Shown here: piece after piece, positions 44,767-53,771 of the stretch
Numbering within the stretch: position 1 is the first letter of the stretch
Layout of the letters: each line of letters opens with the position of its first letter
Origin: Scrofimicrobium sp. R131
GTDB lineage: Bacteria > Actinomycetota > Actinomycetes > Actinomycetales > Actinomycetaceae
NCBI RefSeq assembly: GCF_040256745.1
Contig: NZ_CP138335.1
Span: 868,001-932,000, forward strand
DNA length: 64,000 bases
Reading direction: 5' to 3'
Notes under the pieces: generated by a model
Told to the model about the DNA's origin: nothing
Databases searched by the model: none
What the model saw: the letters and a program-made list of their open reading frames with translations, nothing else
Made by a program: the position numbers and the translations under genes

Positions 44767-45864
44767 CTAGCCTTTCTGAGCCGCCGCGAACTGCTCAGCC
44801 ACCTGGTTGAACAGCTTCGTGTAAGCCTGGATTCCCTCGTCCAAGTAGAAGTTGGGATCCAGGTAGATGATCTGACCCTTCTTGACGGCGGGAACTTCCT
44901 TCAGCGCTTCGGACTGCTCGATCAGCTCTTTCGCCGGCACGTAGTCGTCGACTTCCAGGGCGCCGTCGCGGTCCAGCACCACCAGCCATTCCGGGTTGGC
45001 CTGGGCGATGGCTTCCACACTGATCTCGTCGCCGTGCGAGGTGTCTTCGGCTGCCTGCTCGATCCCGGGCTTGAGCCCCAGGGTCGGGAACAGCAGCCCC
45101 ACCCCGCGGCCCTCACCGGGGGCAGCGTAGGCGATCTTGCCGCCGGAGGTGATCAGCCCAACCACGGTGTCCTCTCCGTTGTAGGCCGACTTCGCCTCGG
45201 AAATAGACTGGTCCAGCTGGGTGGCCAGCTCCTGTGCCTCCTGCTCACGGTCAAAGATTTGGCCGAGAATCTGGGCTTGCCGCTTCATTTCGGCCACGTG
45301 GTCTTCGCCTTCGCGGGCGTTGATCTCGATGGTGACCGGTTGGATCTTCTTCAGATCGTCGTAGTATTTGGCGAAGCGGTAGCCGCCGATGATCAGCTCC
45401 GGATCCGCCTCGATGACGGCTTCGAGGTTGGGCTCGCCGTGGTTGCCCACGTCCAGCACCGCTTCGTTTTGCGTGTACTCGGGCCAGAGCTGGCCCATCA
45501 CTCCCTTGGGGGCGGCCGCCAGCTCCACCCCCCAGTCGCTGAGGGTCTGGAAGGTGGTGTTGTCCAGAGCGACGACGCGCTCCGGGTTTACGGGCACTTC
45601 GATTTGTCCGTGGTTGTCTTCAATCGTGACGGTACCCGAAGCTTGTTCGGCCGGGGCTGCCGATTCTGACTGGGTGCCTTCCGAGCCGGACTGCCCGGAC
45701 GGGGGGCCGCCCGCGCTGCATCCGGCGAGCAGGGCGCCGGCAGTCAGCAGGCCGAGGGCGGCCAGGGTCGGGCGGGTTACAGAGGAACGGTGGAGCCAGT
45801 TTTGCTGACGCCCGGTGGGGGCGGCAGTGGTTCCGGCTGCTTGACGATGCATCCGCACGTTCAC
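44767..45864 (-). CDS. Iron-siderophore-type substrate-binding lipoprotein
   Basis: The 365-residue lipoprotein has a lipobox (GALLAGC) near residue 50, after an unusually long basic N-region; a start nearer the hydrophobic segment is possible. The mature part is a class III binding protein: VTIEDNHGQIEVPVNPERVVALD, EADPELIIGGYRFAKYYDDL and QANPEWLVVLDRDGAL. Substrate preference (siderophore or heme) is not readable. A near-consensus DtxR box lies upstream. Confidence 0.9.
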   Translation of the reverse strand: MNVRMHRQAAGTTAAPTGRQQNWLHRSSVTRPTLAALGLLTAGALLAGCSAGGPPSGQSGSEGTQSESAAPAEQASGTVTIEDNHGQIEVPVNPERVVALDNTTFQTLSDWGVELAAAPKGVMGQLWPEYTQNEAVLDVGNHGEPNLEAVIEADPELIIGGYRFAKYYDDLKKIQPVTIEINAREGEDHVAEMKRQAQILGQIFDREQEAQELATQLDQSISEAKSAYNGEDTVVGLITSGGKIAYAAPGEGRGVGLLFPTLGLKPGIEQAAEDTSHGDEISVEAIAQANPEWLVVLDRDGALEVDDYVPAKELIEQSEALKEVPAVKKGQIIYLDPNFYLDEGIQAYTKLFNQVAEQFAAAQKG

Positions 45865-45946
45865 TTTATCTCCTGTATCTCAGGGAACGAGGTGGTGCCT
45901 GGCCGGGGCTTGATCTCCGAGCAGGCCGACCGGTGCTCGACCGATC

Positions 45947-45965
45947 TGAGGTTAGCATAACCTAA
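45947..45965. promoter_or_regulatory. DtxR/IdeR iron box
   Basis: TGAGGTTAGCATAACCTAA matches 17 of 19 positions of the DtxR consensus TTAGGTTAGSCTAACCTAA. It lies 83 bases upstream of the binding-protein start, so iron-loaded DtxR would repress the operon. This supports an iron-related substrate. Confidence 0.85.
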
Positions 45966-46036
45966 CTTAAGACCAATTAGACAAAGGTGGCGTGTTGAAA
46001 ATGCAAGACTTGAAATCTGGCTGTGCGTTTGATAAA

Positions 46037-46051
46037 TAAGGCTACCCTAAG
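46037..46051. promoter_or_regulatory. Second, weaker DtxR-like site
   Basis: TAAGGCTACCCTAAG is partly palindromic and matches about 12 of 19 positions of the DtxR box when extended. It lies 72 bases further upstream and may be an auxiliary site. Confidence 0.3.
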
Positions 46052-46223
46052 TAACGATAATGAGGTCAGAATCGTTGTCGTTTGGCCCAAAAGCGGGTCT
46101 GCCTCAGCGGTGATGGGAAAGCCTGTGGGGTGAGTTCTGGATGGGTGTGCGGGGCCTGGAATTGTGGTCGGGATCTCACAACTGCCGAGTGGCCAAATAA
46201 GTGCGCCCAGTTGAGGTGAGACC

Positions 46224-46256
46224 AAAAGAGGCGGGACCCGAATGGACCCCGCCTCT
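46224..46256 (-). terminator. Intrinsic terminator of aceE
   Basis: AGAGGCGGG (46227-46235) pairs with CCCGCCTCT (46248-46256). Read on the minus strand the stem is followed by TTTTGG, a short U-run. Confidence 0.8.
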
Positions 46257-46272
46257 ATCTCGGGCTAGCTAA

Positions 46273-49023
46273 CTAGCGGACCGTGTTCTGCGGCGCGTGA
46301 GGCGCAGCATCGATGGAGTAGTTGAACAGCTGGTAGCGGTCGATTGCCTGCTTGACCACTGCCGGATCAATCTTTCCCTGGCCGGCCAAGCCCTGCAGGG
46401 CCCGGACCACAACCGACTCGGCATCGATATGGAAGAACCGGCGGGCAGCCCGACGGGTGTCGGACACGCCGAAGCCGTCCGCGCCCAGGGTCAGGTACTC
46501 GCCCGGAACCCACGGACGAATCTGGTCCTGCACCAGGTTGTCCCAGTCCGAAGTAGCCACGAACGGACCTTCGGCCCCGGCCAGTTGCTTGGCAACGAAC
46601 GGAACGCGCGGCTCCTCTTCCGGATGCAGGAAGTTGTGCCGATCCGCTTCCATTCCGTCCAGGCGCAGCTCGTTCCACGAGGTGACCGACCAGGTGGCGG
46701 CGTCCACTCCCCAGTCCTCGGCCAGCATTCGGCGGGCTTCACGAATCCAAGGCACACCCACCCCGGAGGCCAGTAGCTGGACCTTGGGGCCACCGAAACC
46801 GGCATGGTCATCGAGCCGGTAGATTCCCTTAATCAGACCCTCAAGGTCCAGGTTTTCGGGCTGAGCCGGCTGGTGGATTGGCTCGTTGTAAACGGTCAGG
46901 TAGTAGAGCACGTTCGGATCGCGTGAGTCGCCCTCGCCGTACATCCGGTGGAGACCATCGCGGAAGATGTGGCTGATCTCGTAGGCGTAGGCCGGGTCGT
47001 AGGTGACAAACCCGTGGTTGGTGGCGGCCAGAATGTGGCTGTGACCATCCAGGTGCTGCAGACCCTCACCCGTCAGGGTGGTGCGACCGGCCGTGGCTCC
47101 AACCACGAAGCCGCGGGACAGCTGGTCAGCCGCGGCCCAGAACTGGTCACCGGTCCGCTGGAAGCCGAACATCGAGTAGAAGATGTAGATCGGCACCATC
47201 GGCAGGTTGTGGGTCGCGTAGGCGGTCCCAACCACCTGCATGGCGGCGGCCGAGCCGGCCTCGGTGATGCCGGTGTGCAGAATCTGCCCCTCGATGCTCT
47301 CCTTGTAGGACAGCATCATGTCCGCGTCAACCGCGGTGTAGTTCTGGCCGTGCGTGTTGAAGATCTTCGCGGTGGGGAAGATGGCATCCAATCCGAAGGT
47401 CCGGGCCTCGTCGGGAATGATCGGCACGAAGTACTTGCCGGCGTTCTTGTCCCGCATCAGGTCCTTCAAAACGCGGACAAAGGCCATGGTCGAGGCGACC
47501 TGCTGACCGCCCGAGCCCTTGAGGAGCGCGTCGAAGGGACGGCCCGGCAACTCGGGCAGGAACGGAGTGTTAGCCCGACGTTCAGGCAGGTAGCCGCCCA
47601 GACGTTCGCGCCGCTCCTTCATGTAGAGCAGAGCCGGGTCGTCCTCGGGTGGCAGGTAGTAGGGCGGGCACTCGGGATCCGCTTCCAACTGCTCGTCGGT
47701 GATCGGAATCTGCAGGCGATCGCGCAGTTGCTTGGAGTCCTCCAGCGTCAGCTTCTTCATCTGGTGGGTGGAGTTACGACCGGCGAAGTTCGAGCCGAGC
47801 GCGTAGCCCTTGATCGTGTGAGCCAGGATCACGGTCGGCTGCCCGGTGTGCTCCATCGCGGCCTTGTAGGCGGCGAACACCTTCCGGTAGTCGTGACCAC
47901 CGCGGGTTAGGGCCCAAATCTGGTCGTCAGTCCAGTTCTCGACCATCGCCTTGGTGCGCGGGTCTCGACCAAAGAAGTGCTCCCGGACGTAGGCGCCGTC
48001 GTTCGCCTTGAAGGTCTGGTAGTCGCCGTCCAGAGTCTCGTTCATGACGTTGACCAGGGCGTGCTCCTTGTCGGCGGCCAACAGCTGATCCCAACCGCGG
48101 CCCCAGACGACCTTGATGACGTTCCAACCCGAACCCTTGAAGAAGGACTCCAGCTCCTGCATGATCTTGCCGTTGCCTCGCACCGGGCCGTCCAGGCGCT
48201 GGAGGTTACAGTTCACGACAAAGGTCAGGTTGTCCAGCCCCTGCTGGGCTGCCAGCTGAACCATGCCGCGCGACTCCGGCTCGTCCATCTCACCGTCGCC
48301 GAGGAAAGCCCAAGTGTGCTGCTGGCTGGTGTCCTTGATCCCACGCAGGTGCAGGTACCGGTCAAACCAAGCCTGGTAAATCGCCTCGGCCGGGCCCAAG
48401 CCCAGCGAGACGGTCGGGTACTCCCAGAAGTTCGGCATGTGACGCGGGTGCGGGTAGGAGGGCAAGCCGCCCTCGACCGAGACCTGCTGGCGGAAGCCGT
48501 CCATCTCTTCCTCGGACAGGCGGCCCTCCAGGAAAGCGCGGGCGTACGGTCCGGGGGAGGCATGCCCCTGGAAGAAGATGTGGTCCCCGCCGCCCGGGTG
48601 GTCCTTCCCGCGGAAGAAGTGGTTCAAGCCGACTTCGTACAGGGTGGCCACGGAAGCGTAGGAGGAAATGTGCCCGCCAACCTTGACGCCCTTGCGCTGG
48701 GCGCGGGTAACCATCACGGCCGCGTTCCAGCGAATCCAGCGGCGGTACTTGCGCTCAATCGCCTCGTCCCCGGGGAAGAAAGGTTCCTGCTCCACCGGAA
48801 TCGTATTGATGTAGGGGGTGGTCATCTCCTGCGGGATCTGCACGTCACGCCGACGAGCCTCATCCAGCATGTGCAGGAGCACGTAGCGGGCCCGAGGGCC
48901 ACCCTTCTCATCAATTAGCGCATCAAGAGACTCCAACCAGTCCTGCGTTTCCTGCGGGTCGTTGTCCGGGACCTGACTCAGGATTCCGTTCACTACTGGT
49001 CGTTGATCTTTGCTTGGTGTCAC
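46273..49023 (-). CDS. aceE: Pyruvate dehydrogenase E1 component (homodimeric AceE)
   Basis: AceE (916 residues) is the thiamine-diphosphate E1 enzyme that decarboxylates pyruvate and acetylates the lipoyl domain of E2. The ThDP motif is [12 protein letters not shown]…[16 protein letters not shown]. The single-chain form is normal in actinobacteria. GTG 49023 is preceded by GAGGAAG. E2 and E3 genes are not adjacent, so the complex is encoded at several loci. Confidence 0.97.
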   Translation of the reverse strand: MTPSKDQRPVVNGILSQVPDNDPQETQDWLESLDALIDEKGGPRARYVLLHMLDEARRRDVQIPQEMTTPYINTIPVEQEPFFPGDEAIERKYRRWIRWNAAVMVTRAQRKGVKVGGHISSYASVATLYEVGLNHFFRGKDHPGGGDHIFFQGHASPGPYARAFLEGRLSEEEMDGFRQQVSVEGGLPSYPHPRHMPNFWEYPTVSLGLGPAEAIYQAWFDRYLHLRGIKDTSQQHTWAFLGDGEMDEPESRGMVQLAAQQGLDNLTFVVNCNLQRLDGPVRGNGKIMQELESFFKGSGWNVIKVVWGRGWDQLLAADKEHALVNVMNETLDGDYQTFKANDGAYVREHFFGRDPRTKAMVENWTDDQIWALTRGGHDYRKVFAAYKAAMEHTGQPTVILAHTIKGYALGSNFAGRNSTHQMKKLTLEDSKQLRDRLQIPITDEQLEADPECPPYYLPPEDDPALLYMKERRERLGGYLPERRANTPFLPELPGRPFDALLKGSGGQQVASTMAFVRVLKDLMRDKNAGKYFVPIIPDEARTFGLDAIFPTAKIFNTHGQNYTAVDADMMLSYKESIEGQILHTGITEAGSAAAMQVVGTAYATHNLPMVPIYIFYSMFGFQRTGDQFWAAADQLSRGFVVGATAGRTTLTGEGLQHLDGHSHILAATNHGFVTYDPAYAYEISHIFRDGLHRMYGEGDSRDPNVLYYLTVYNEPIHQPAQPENLDLEGLIKGIYRLDDHAGFGGPKVQLLASGVGVPWIREARRMLAEDWGVDAATWSVTSWNELRLDGMEADRHNFLHPEEEPRVPFVAKQLAGAEGPFVATSDWDNLVQDQIRPWVPGEYLTLGADGFGVSDTRRAARRFFHIDAESVVVRALQGLAGQGKIDPAVVKQAIDRYQLFNYSIDAAPHAPQNTVR

Positions 49024-49299
49024 AAGAAATCACTTCCTCGTCGGAGATAATGCACGCCGCTGCCACGGGAGCAACGCGGCCAGATGGTCCTATTGTCCCC
49101 CGAATGGACCGACAATGCTAACCCCAAGCGGACCTTGGACCCATGATTTTGCCCTCAGTCAGGTAGCCTTTTTCACCTTCGGCGCGCGCCCACCACCTGA
49201 AGGTGATCATTTTGTGACTTGCGCGGCTTGGTAGCATACGATCTTGCCAAGGATCATTTTCGGATCCGACAGATTCAAGCCTGCGGGCTGGTGAGAAAG
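49024..49299 (+). promoter_or_regulatory. Divergent promoter region of aceE and the DUF3052 gene
   Basis: TTGTGA near 49212 and TAGCAT near 49232 could be the promoter facing the DUF3052 gene. The aceE promoter must lie on the other strand near 49050-49120 but no hexamers stand out. No gene is seen here. Confidence 0.35.
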
Positions 49300-49713
49300 G
49301 TGGTTGGCCAGGTGGCTGTTAGCCTCGGTTTTGCTCCGGGACAGATTGTGCAAGAGTTTTACGTCGACGACGATGTGGACGACGCGCTTCGAGATTCAAT
49401 CATCGCGGACACTGGTCACGAGCTTGTTGATCTTGACTACGGCGACGTGGTTGACGGCGTCATCATCTGGTGGAGGGCAGAGGACGCCGAAGAAGAGGAC
49501 CTGGATGACGTCCTGGTCGACGCGCTTTCCAACCTCGACGACGGAGGGGGAGTCATCTGGGTGCTGAGCCCCAAAGCCGGTACCGCCGGTTCGGTTCCCG
49601 TGGCCGACATTGAGGATTCAGCTCGCAGTTGCGGTCTCCAGTGCACCTCCGCCACCAAGGTGGCCGACGGGTGGGCGGGGATCCGGCTGGTTGCCCGGGG
49701 GCGCGGAAAATAA
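49300..49713 (+). CDS. DUF3052 family protein
   Basis: The 137-residue acidic protein matches DUF3052, an actinobacterial family usually next to aceE: AVSLGFAPGQIVQEFYVDDDVDDALRDSI, WWRAEDAEEEDLDDVLVDAL, then GVIWVLSPKAG and WAGIRLVARGRGK. Function is unknown. GTG 49300 is the working start; GTG 49312, with AAAGG upstream, and GTG 49291 are alternatives. Confidence 0.85.
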   Translation: MVGQVAVSLGFAPGQIVQEFYVDDDVDDALRDSIIADTGHELVDLDYGDVVDGVIIWWRAEDAEEEDLDDVLVDALSNLDDGGGVIWVLSPKAGTAGSVPVADIEDSARSCGLQCTSATKVADGWAGIRLVARGRGK

Positions 49714-49799
49714 CCGCTGCCAACGTTTGCGTTGGTGACCTGAGTATCGCTATCATGTGACAGTTGTCAGCCGCCAGTTGGCGCCCGTTGGCAAATGTA

Positions 49800-49876
49800 G
49801 GGCCTATAGCTCAGTTGGCTAGAGCGCCACGTTTACACCGTGGATGTCGGGGGTTCGAGTCCCTCTGGGCCCACCA
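49800..49876 (+). tRNA. tRNA-Val (TAC anticodon)
   Basis: A complete cloverleaf is seen. The acceptor GGGCCTA pairs with TGGGCCC with one G-U pair. The D-arm GCTCAGTTGGCTAGAGC and anticodon arm CCACG/CGTGG with loop TTTACAC (anticodon TAC, reading GUA) follow. The T-arm is GGGGG/CCCTC with TTCGAGT, allowing a G-U pair. Discriminator A and an encoded CCA end at 49876. Mobile DNA relics begin directly after it. Confidence 0.97.
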
Positions 49877-50441
49877 TTTCGGACGTAGTCAAACCTCTGA
49901 CATGGGTGTTCTGGCCCGTCGTGACGACGTATGGCTCCGCGTGGCCGAGGGGCGCTTCCTCGTCTTCATTGATGTCGATGCCGTCGGCGAGGTGGGCGGC
50001 GAAGATCTTGTCGGACGCGTCTTCCAACCTGCGCCGGTTGGTGGCGGGCTCGGCGAGTTCGTCGGATCGGGAGGCGAAGCGCTCGTCGAATGCCGCCTCG
50101 ACCTACTTGGCGAGGCCGACGTGCCAGGCCTTGTTGACCGAGATGTGGGCGTAGCAGTTAGCGACGAGTTGCTCGACGACGGCAACGGGGATTGCACGGC
50201 GCGTGCACTTGGTTTTGCGGGTGCGTCTGCCTCTGTAGGAGTAGTAGGCGTACTGGGTGCCCTGCTTGTTCATGGGGAGCTCGCGTCGTAACCGGGAGCT
50301 GCACGCCCCGCAAATCAGAGATCCTTTGAGGTAGTGGTCGTGGACACGCTTGCGTGCTCGGGCTTGCTTCGCGGTGTCGAGGCTCGACTGCACCCGCTGC
50401 CAGGTCGTCAGATCGATCAGCGGCTCGTGCGAAGGCGACAA
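49877..50441 (-). pseudogene. C-terminal relic of a large serine recombinase
   Basis: The minus strand reads HEPLIDLTTWQRVQ, then YLKGSLICGACSSRL with the CxxC zinc ribbon, YAYYSYRGRRTRKTKCTRR and a coiled-coil-like ASRSDELAEPATNRRRLEDAS. These are the recombinase-domain end, zinc ribbon and coiled coil of a phage-type serine integrase. A TAG at 50103-50105 interrupts the frame, and the catalytic N-terminal domain is missing. The last residues read into the complement of tRNA-Val and are not real coding sequence. Confidence 0.75.
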
Positions 50442-51027
50442 GAACCGTCGTCGTTGTGTCCTCGGTTTCCTCGGCGCGGTTGTATCGCTGATAAATTGCC
50501 GCTAGTACCGGGTGGTCATCCACGATCTGGAGTGCCCGCGTGCTGAACCCGTCGGGGTTGTGGAACGAGGAGAAGTGCGGGCGTCGTGCTTGGTGGACGT
50601 TGCAGAGGAGTCCTTGGGCGCGTTCTTCGTAGATGCAAGGGATTCGCACGGCATGCGTGATCACACCCCACGGGTCCCGCGTGTCCCGCGTCGATTTTGC
50701 CCGCATCACATCGAAAGCGGCCGAGACCGCCTCCCATAGATCGAGTTCATGCCGACGAGCGAGAGCGGCGAATCTACCGTGGACGTAATACATGAGCTCG
50801 GCTGCTGCAAGGTCGTGTGCCCAGGCGCTGTCTCCAGCGCCATGGAGTTGGTAGAGCAGGTTGGGAAAGGTCTCACTGCGGTCGTCACCAAGGTCCATAT
50901 CCGAGATGAAGCGGCGCAGGTGCTTGACGTCGAATGGCACAAGCAGCATGAGCCATTGCTGCTCTGGGAACGTTCGAGACCTCGCAGTCTTGGCCGGCGC
51001 TGGGCAACGATCCACGAGGTGCATCAT
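50158..51027 (-). CDS. Unrecognised accessory protein, truncated by the recombinase relic
   Basis: The frame codes for 289 residues. The first 195 or so look like a genuine soluble alpha-helical protein (LLYQLHGAGDSAWAHDLAAAELMYYVHGRFAALARRHELDLWEAV…VRIPCIYEERAQGLLCNVHQARRPHFSSFH). The remainder overlaps the recombinase zinc ribbon in another frame and turns Arg/Pro/His-rich, so the original C-terminus is probably lost near 50441. I do not recognise the family. It belongs to the island next to tRNA-Val. Confidence 0.4.
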   Translation of the reverse strand: MMHLVDRCPAPAKTARSRTFPEQQWLMLLVPFDVKHLRRFISDMDLGDDRSETFPNLLYQLHGAGDSAWAHDLAAAELMYYVHGRFAALARRHELDLWEAVSAAFDVMRAKSTRDTRDPWGVITHAVRIPCIYEERAQGLLCNVHQARRPHFSSFHNPDGFSTRALQIVDDHPVLAAIYQRYNRAEETEDTTTTVLVAFARAADRSDDLAAGAVEPRHREASPSTQACPRPLPQRISDLRGVQLPVTTRAPHEQAGHPVRLLLLQRQTHPQNQVHAPCNPRCRRRATRR

Positions 51028-51113
51028 GCACGTCGCTCATTGCTTGATGCCGCGCGAGACTGGCTTGCAGCGCGTCTCCCTGGTTTTTTGCTCACACGAA
51101 GCGTCCGCAGCCA

Positions 51114-51987
51114 TTGCTTGAGCTGACGCTCTTTGACACGCTCGACCCCACCGTGCTGCCGCGACCGGCGCTGAACCGCGACCGGCGCGTCTCAGGGCGC
51201 GATACTTTGCGCGCTCGCGGCATCGAGCGCTCGGTGTTCCACATGCTCACCTCCCCCCGACGTGCCAAAGCTTGTGCTCCACTCTCTGCAGAGCGTTGAG
51301 AAAGACCCGCTGGCGAATGACTCGACATGGACGCTCTGGGGAAGTCGTCCGGCAGTGCTCAAGGCAGTCGGCCCAGAGAGTCTCGACTACGTCGGCGAGC
51401 TTGACAATCAGAAGATCGCTCATCGACTTGTCGACAGCACGAGCAACCTGTTCCTCATGCTCTCCGTGTCGGTCCACCCTGAGGCTACTGAGGAGCGCTT
51501 CGCCGAGGTTCGGGACAGTGCTAGCGCACGGCACGGCAAGTTCCGAACGCGGGCGATCCGCGAGCTACGTCAAAGCTTCCTTACGCTGAGTCTCGACCTG
51601 GCAAGCATGCAGTGTGATGTTGCTGCGTTCTGGAAGCGCCCCGGGTATGGGGAGGGCGACCAGGAGTTCAGCTATGTCCTGACTCCTGACGAGCGCTCAC
51701 GCACACGCAAAGCGAAGAAATCACCGGGAGCGCCCATCAGCTTCAACGACAGACTCAAATAGCGGCATGAGGAATGGTTCGAACAGCTGCGGCAGGCGGA
51801 CAACGACTATCGCGACATTCTTTCGACCGTGTCCTCACTCAGTTCCTCTGCTGATGCTTTCCGCACTGGGCGTCTCGCGCTCTGGGTCGCGGTCATGTCT
51901 CTCATTGTTGCGGTAGCGACGGTTTTCGTGTTGCAGGTTGATAAGAAGAGTCTCTTCGAGTGGATCTGGCAGATATTCTCTGGATAA
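51114..51987 (+). pseudogene. Broken or recoded gene for a C-terminally membrane-anchored protein
   Basis: Three pieces line up. An ATG frame (51114 to about 51250) ends at a six-C run (51253-51258). The next frame, from there through GTG 51262, reads VPKLVLHSLQSVEKDPLAND… to TAG 51760-51762. Beyond that stop the same frame continues without interruption to TAA 51987. The last part reads RHEEWFEQLRQADNDYRDIL… and a membrane helix (LALWVAVMSLIVAVATVFVL). The joined product would be about 290 residues with a single C-terminal anchor. A frameshift and a nonsense mutation in a decaying gene is the simplest reading. Confidence 0.6.
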
Positions 51988-52026
51988 TCCTCGCCACATG
52001 CAATATTTTCGTATAACATTAATGGC

Positions 52027-52284
52027 ATGAGCGAGCACGAAACGATCAACGGCATCCCCGTCACCGAGAAGCAGATTGCCGCATGGGCGGCCGAGGCGGA
52101 GGCTGGTTACGATGTGGTGGCGTTGAAGAAGCGGGGCCGTGGTCGACCTGGTCGTGGCGCTGAGCCGTCGCAGGTCATCGCATTGCGTCTCACGGCTGAA
52201 GAGATCAGCGCTCTTGACGCGCGAGCGGAGCGTGAAGGCATGTCTCGCTCCGAAGTGATCCGTAAGGCACTGGCTTTGACGTGA
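52027..52284 (+). CDS. Ribbon-helix-helix antitoxin-like protein
   Basis: The 85-residue protein has a C-terminal ribbon-helix-helix domain (VIALRLTAEEISALDARAEREGMSRSEVIRKALAL) after a basic linker (KKRGRGRPGRG). Such proteins are DNA-binding antitoxins and autorepressors. Its stop overlaps the GTG of the next gene, typical of toxin-antitoxin pairs. The flanking DNA is lower in G+C than the core genes. Confidence 0.8.
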   Translation: MSEHETINGIPVTEKQIAAWAAEAEAGYDVVALKKRGRGRPGRGAEPSQVIALRLTAEEISALDARAEREGMSRSEVIRKALALT

Positions 52285-52520
52285 AGGTCCACCCGTCGGC
52301 ACTCAAGCACGGCGTAGGCGCCGAAGACGCTATCCATGCTGCAACATGGGCGACCTGGATTGAGGACCTCGATGATGACAGCCCGGCCAGGCAGCTCAGG
52401 CTCGGGTTCGACACCCGTGGCCGGCTGCTGGAGACAGTGGTTCTGGTCTTCGACAGCGGAAGCGAACTCGTGATCCACGCCATGAAGGCCAGACCGCAGA
52501 TGTTTGATCTCCTGCCGTAG
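52281..52520 (+). CDS. Toxin-like partner of the RHH protein
   Basis: The 79-residue protein (VHPSALKHGVGAEDAIHAA…LRLGFDTRGRLLETVVLVFDSGSELVIHAMKARPQMFDLL) resembles small toxins of RHH-linked modules, with a BrnT/RelE-like alpha-beta layout and a conserved HAMKARP-type tail. The presumed activity would be RNase-like translation inhibition. It is translationally coupled to the antitoxin. The function is inferred from family look and gene order. Confidence 0.65.
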   Translation: MKVHPSALKHGVGAEDAIHAATWATWIEDLDDDSPARQLRLGFDTRGRLLETVVLVFDSGSELVIHAMKARPQMFDLLP

Positions 52521-52559
52521 CGGCCTCCAGGGCACGGTTCATCTGGTCCGAGCCTTCTC

Positions 52560-52916
52560 CTACACCGTTATCCGGTTAACCGCGAACCTTCTGGCGATCG
52601 ACAGGACGCTCTCGCCACTGTCACGAGCCGTGTGAATGGCGTATATCTGCTTAGCCGTCAGAGGCGTTCGATTGCGTCTCTTTGGTTCTGTTACCGCCCC
52701 TTCGAGCCCCGATTCGCCCGTAGAGCCCGACGAGCCGAGTCCCCGCTTCGCCAGTTCCCACACGGCTTCCAGCCGCTCGACGCGCTTCCACTCATGTGGT
52801 CGGAGTCCGCCTTGCTCCACAGAAAGTGTTCTGTGGGAACTTGAGACATCTGAAGATGCGGAATGTTCTCTTGTGGCTTCCTTGCCTCTGCTAGCTTCTC
52901 CTTGTCTGTCAGTCAT
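52560..52916 (-). pseudogene. Fragment with resolvase-type helix-turn-helix
   Basis: The 118-residue frame ends PKRRNRTPLTAKQIYAIHT…DSGESVLSIARRFAVNRITV, which closely resembles the C-terminal DNA-binding helix-turn-helix of Tn3/Hin-type serine resolvases. The catalytic domain is absent. The N-terminal 65 residues are low-complexity and unconvincing. It is probably the tail of a decayed resolvase. Confidence 0.55.
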
Positions 52917-53119
52917 GAACCTGTTGATCGGGTACAGCTTGCGCAGGGTCTTCGCCAGGGTCGTCGGTGCGGAGCATCACGACAGTTGCGGCGCCGATGT
53001 CGTCGCACCAGTCCCGTGTTGGTTGCGCGGACGGCTTGTTTGCTCCGGCCACTCTGTCAGTCATGAGTCGGATCAACGCCTGACACTGACGGCGGTCGGG
53101 GTTCCAAGGAGCTGCGGCG

Positions 53120-53570
53120 CTACTTCTGCATCCCGAACCTCCGGGGCCAAGCTGGCTTACCGTCCGCGGCATAATACGTTGACTGAGCCACCTCCAATGT
53201 CTTGCAGATGCGCTCGACCCCAATCCTTCGACCGGTCACGATATCGTCCTTGTTTGGGTTGATGAGACCCAATAGCCCTAGTGTTGGCGGTCGAGTTCCG
53301 CCTAGAAGGAAGATCCGGCCGGCTTCAAGATTTCATTCGCGCTTCAGGTCACGGTGCTCCAAGTCAAGCTCACGCAACCGTGCCTACACATCAGTCCTCA
53401 CCCCAGCAGTCATACCGCCATCGATACCATCCTGACGCACCCAAAAGCGCACTGACTCGACGCCGCGTCCGAGCGGCCCAGTCACCCGCGGTATATTCAC
53501 CGGACCGTGCCGAGTTCCGTGCGCAGCGTTCGCACCATCCAGACCGCGCCAACCCTCTCCTCGGCCCAGT
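53120..53570 (-). pseudogene. Relic of an IS3-family insertion sequence
   Basis: Pieces of both IS3 reading frames are visible on the minus strand but out of register. OrfA-like parts are VWMVRTLRTELGT, GVESVRFWVRQDGID, RLRELDLEHRDLKR and NEILKPAGSSF. An OrfB-like start is PNKDDIVTGRRIGVERICKTLEVAQSTYYAADGKP. At least two frameshifts and several stops separate them, and the DDE catalytic part is missing. Confidence 0.75.
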
Positions 53571-53771
53571 AGTGTCGTCCCTTGATCGAGTGTTGGGCCG
53601 TTAGCCCATTCCCAATCCATAGCTACTGAATCACCAACAAACCTTGGGCTCTTCAAAGGGAGAAGGAGCCCTCATCCATTGCGGTCCAACTAGGCACCGG
53701 AACTGATGTAGAGTCTCGGAAAACGAGGCTCAAAAACTACTCGCACCAACTCGCCGGGGGCAGGTTAAAAC

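Larger units (their letters stand above)
45865..46272 (-). promoter_or_regulatory. Regulatory region of the iron uptake operon and end of aceE
   Basis: This 408-base stretch holds the DtxR box, a weaker second site, and the aceE terminator. I see no gene in it. It is visibly more A+T rich than its surroundings between about 45950 and 46070, as expected for a promoter. Confidence 0.6.
52521..53771. mobile_element. Zone of degenerate mobile-element DNA
   Basis: No intact gene is seen in this 1.25-kb stretch. It contains a resolvase-like HTH frame and an IS3-family relic, both on the minus strand and both described separately. Between them (52917-53119) all frames are short and unconvincing. 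Confidence 0.6.

Noticed and set aside
49833-50027. Minus-strand frame ending GPEGLEPPTSTV across the tRNA-Val
   Set aside because: The ending is the complement of the tRNA 3' end, a well-known artefact; only the part beyond 49877 is a recombinase relic.
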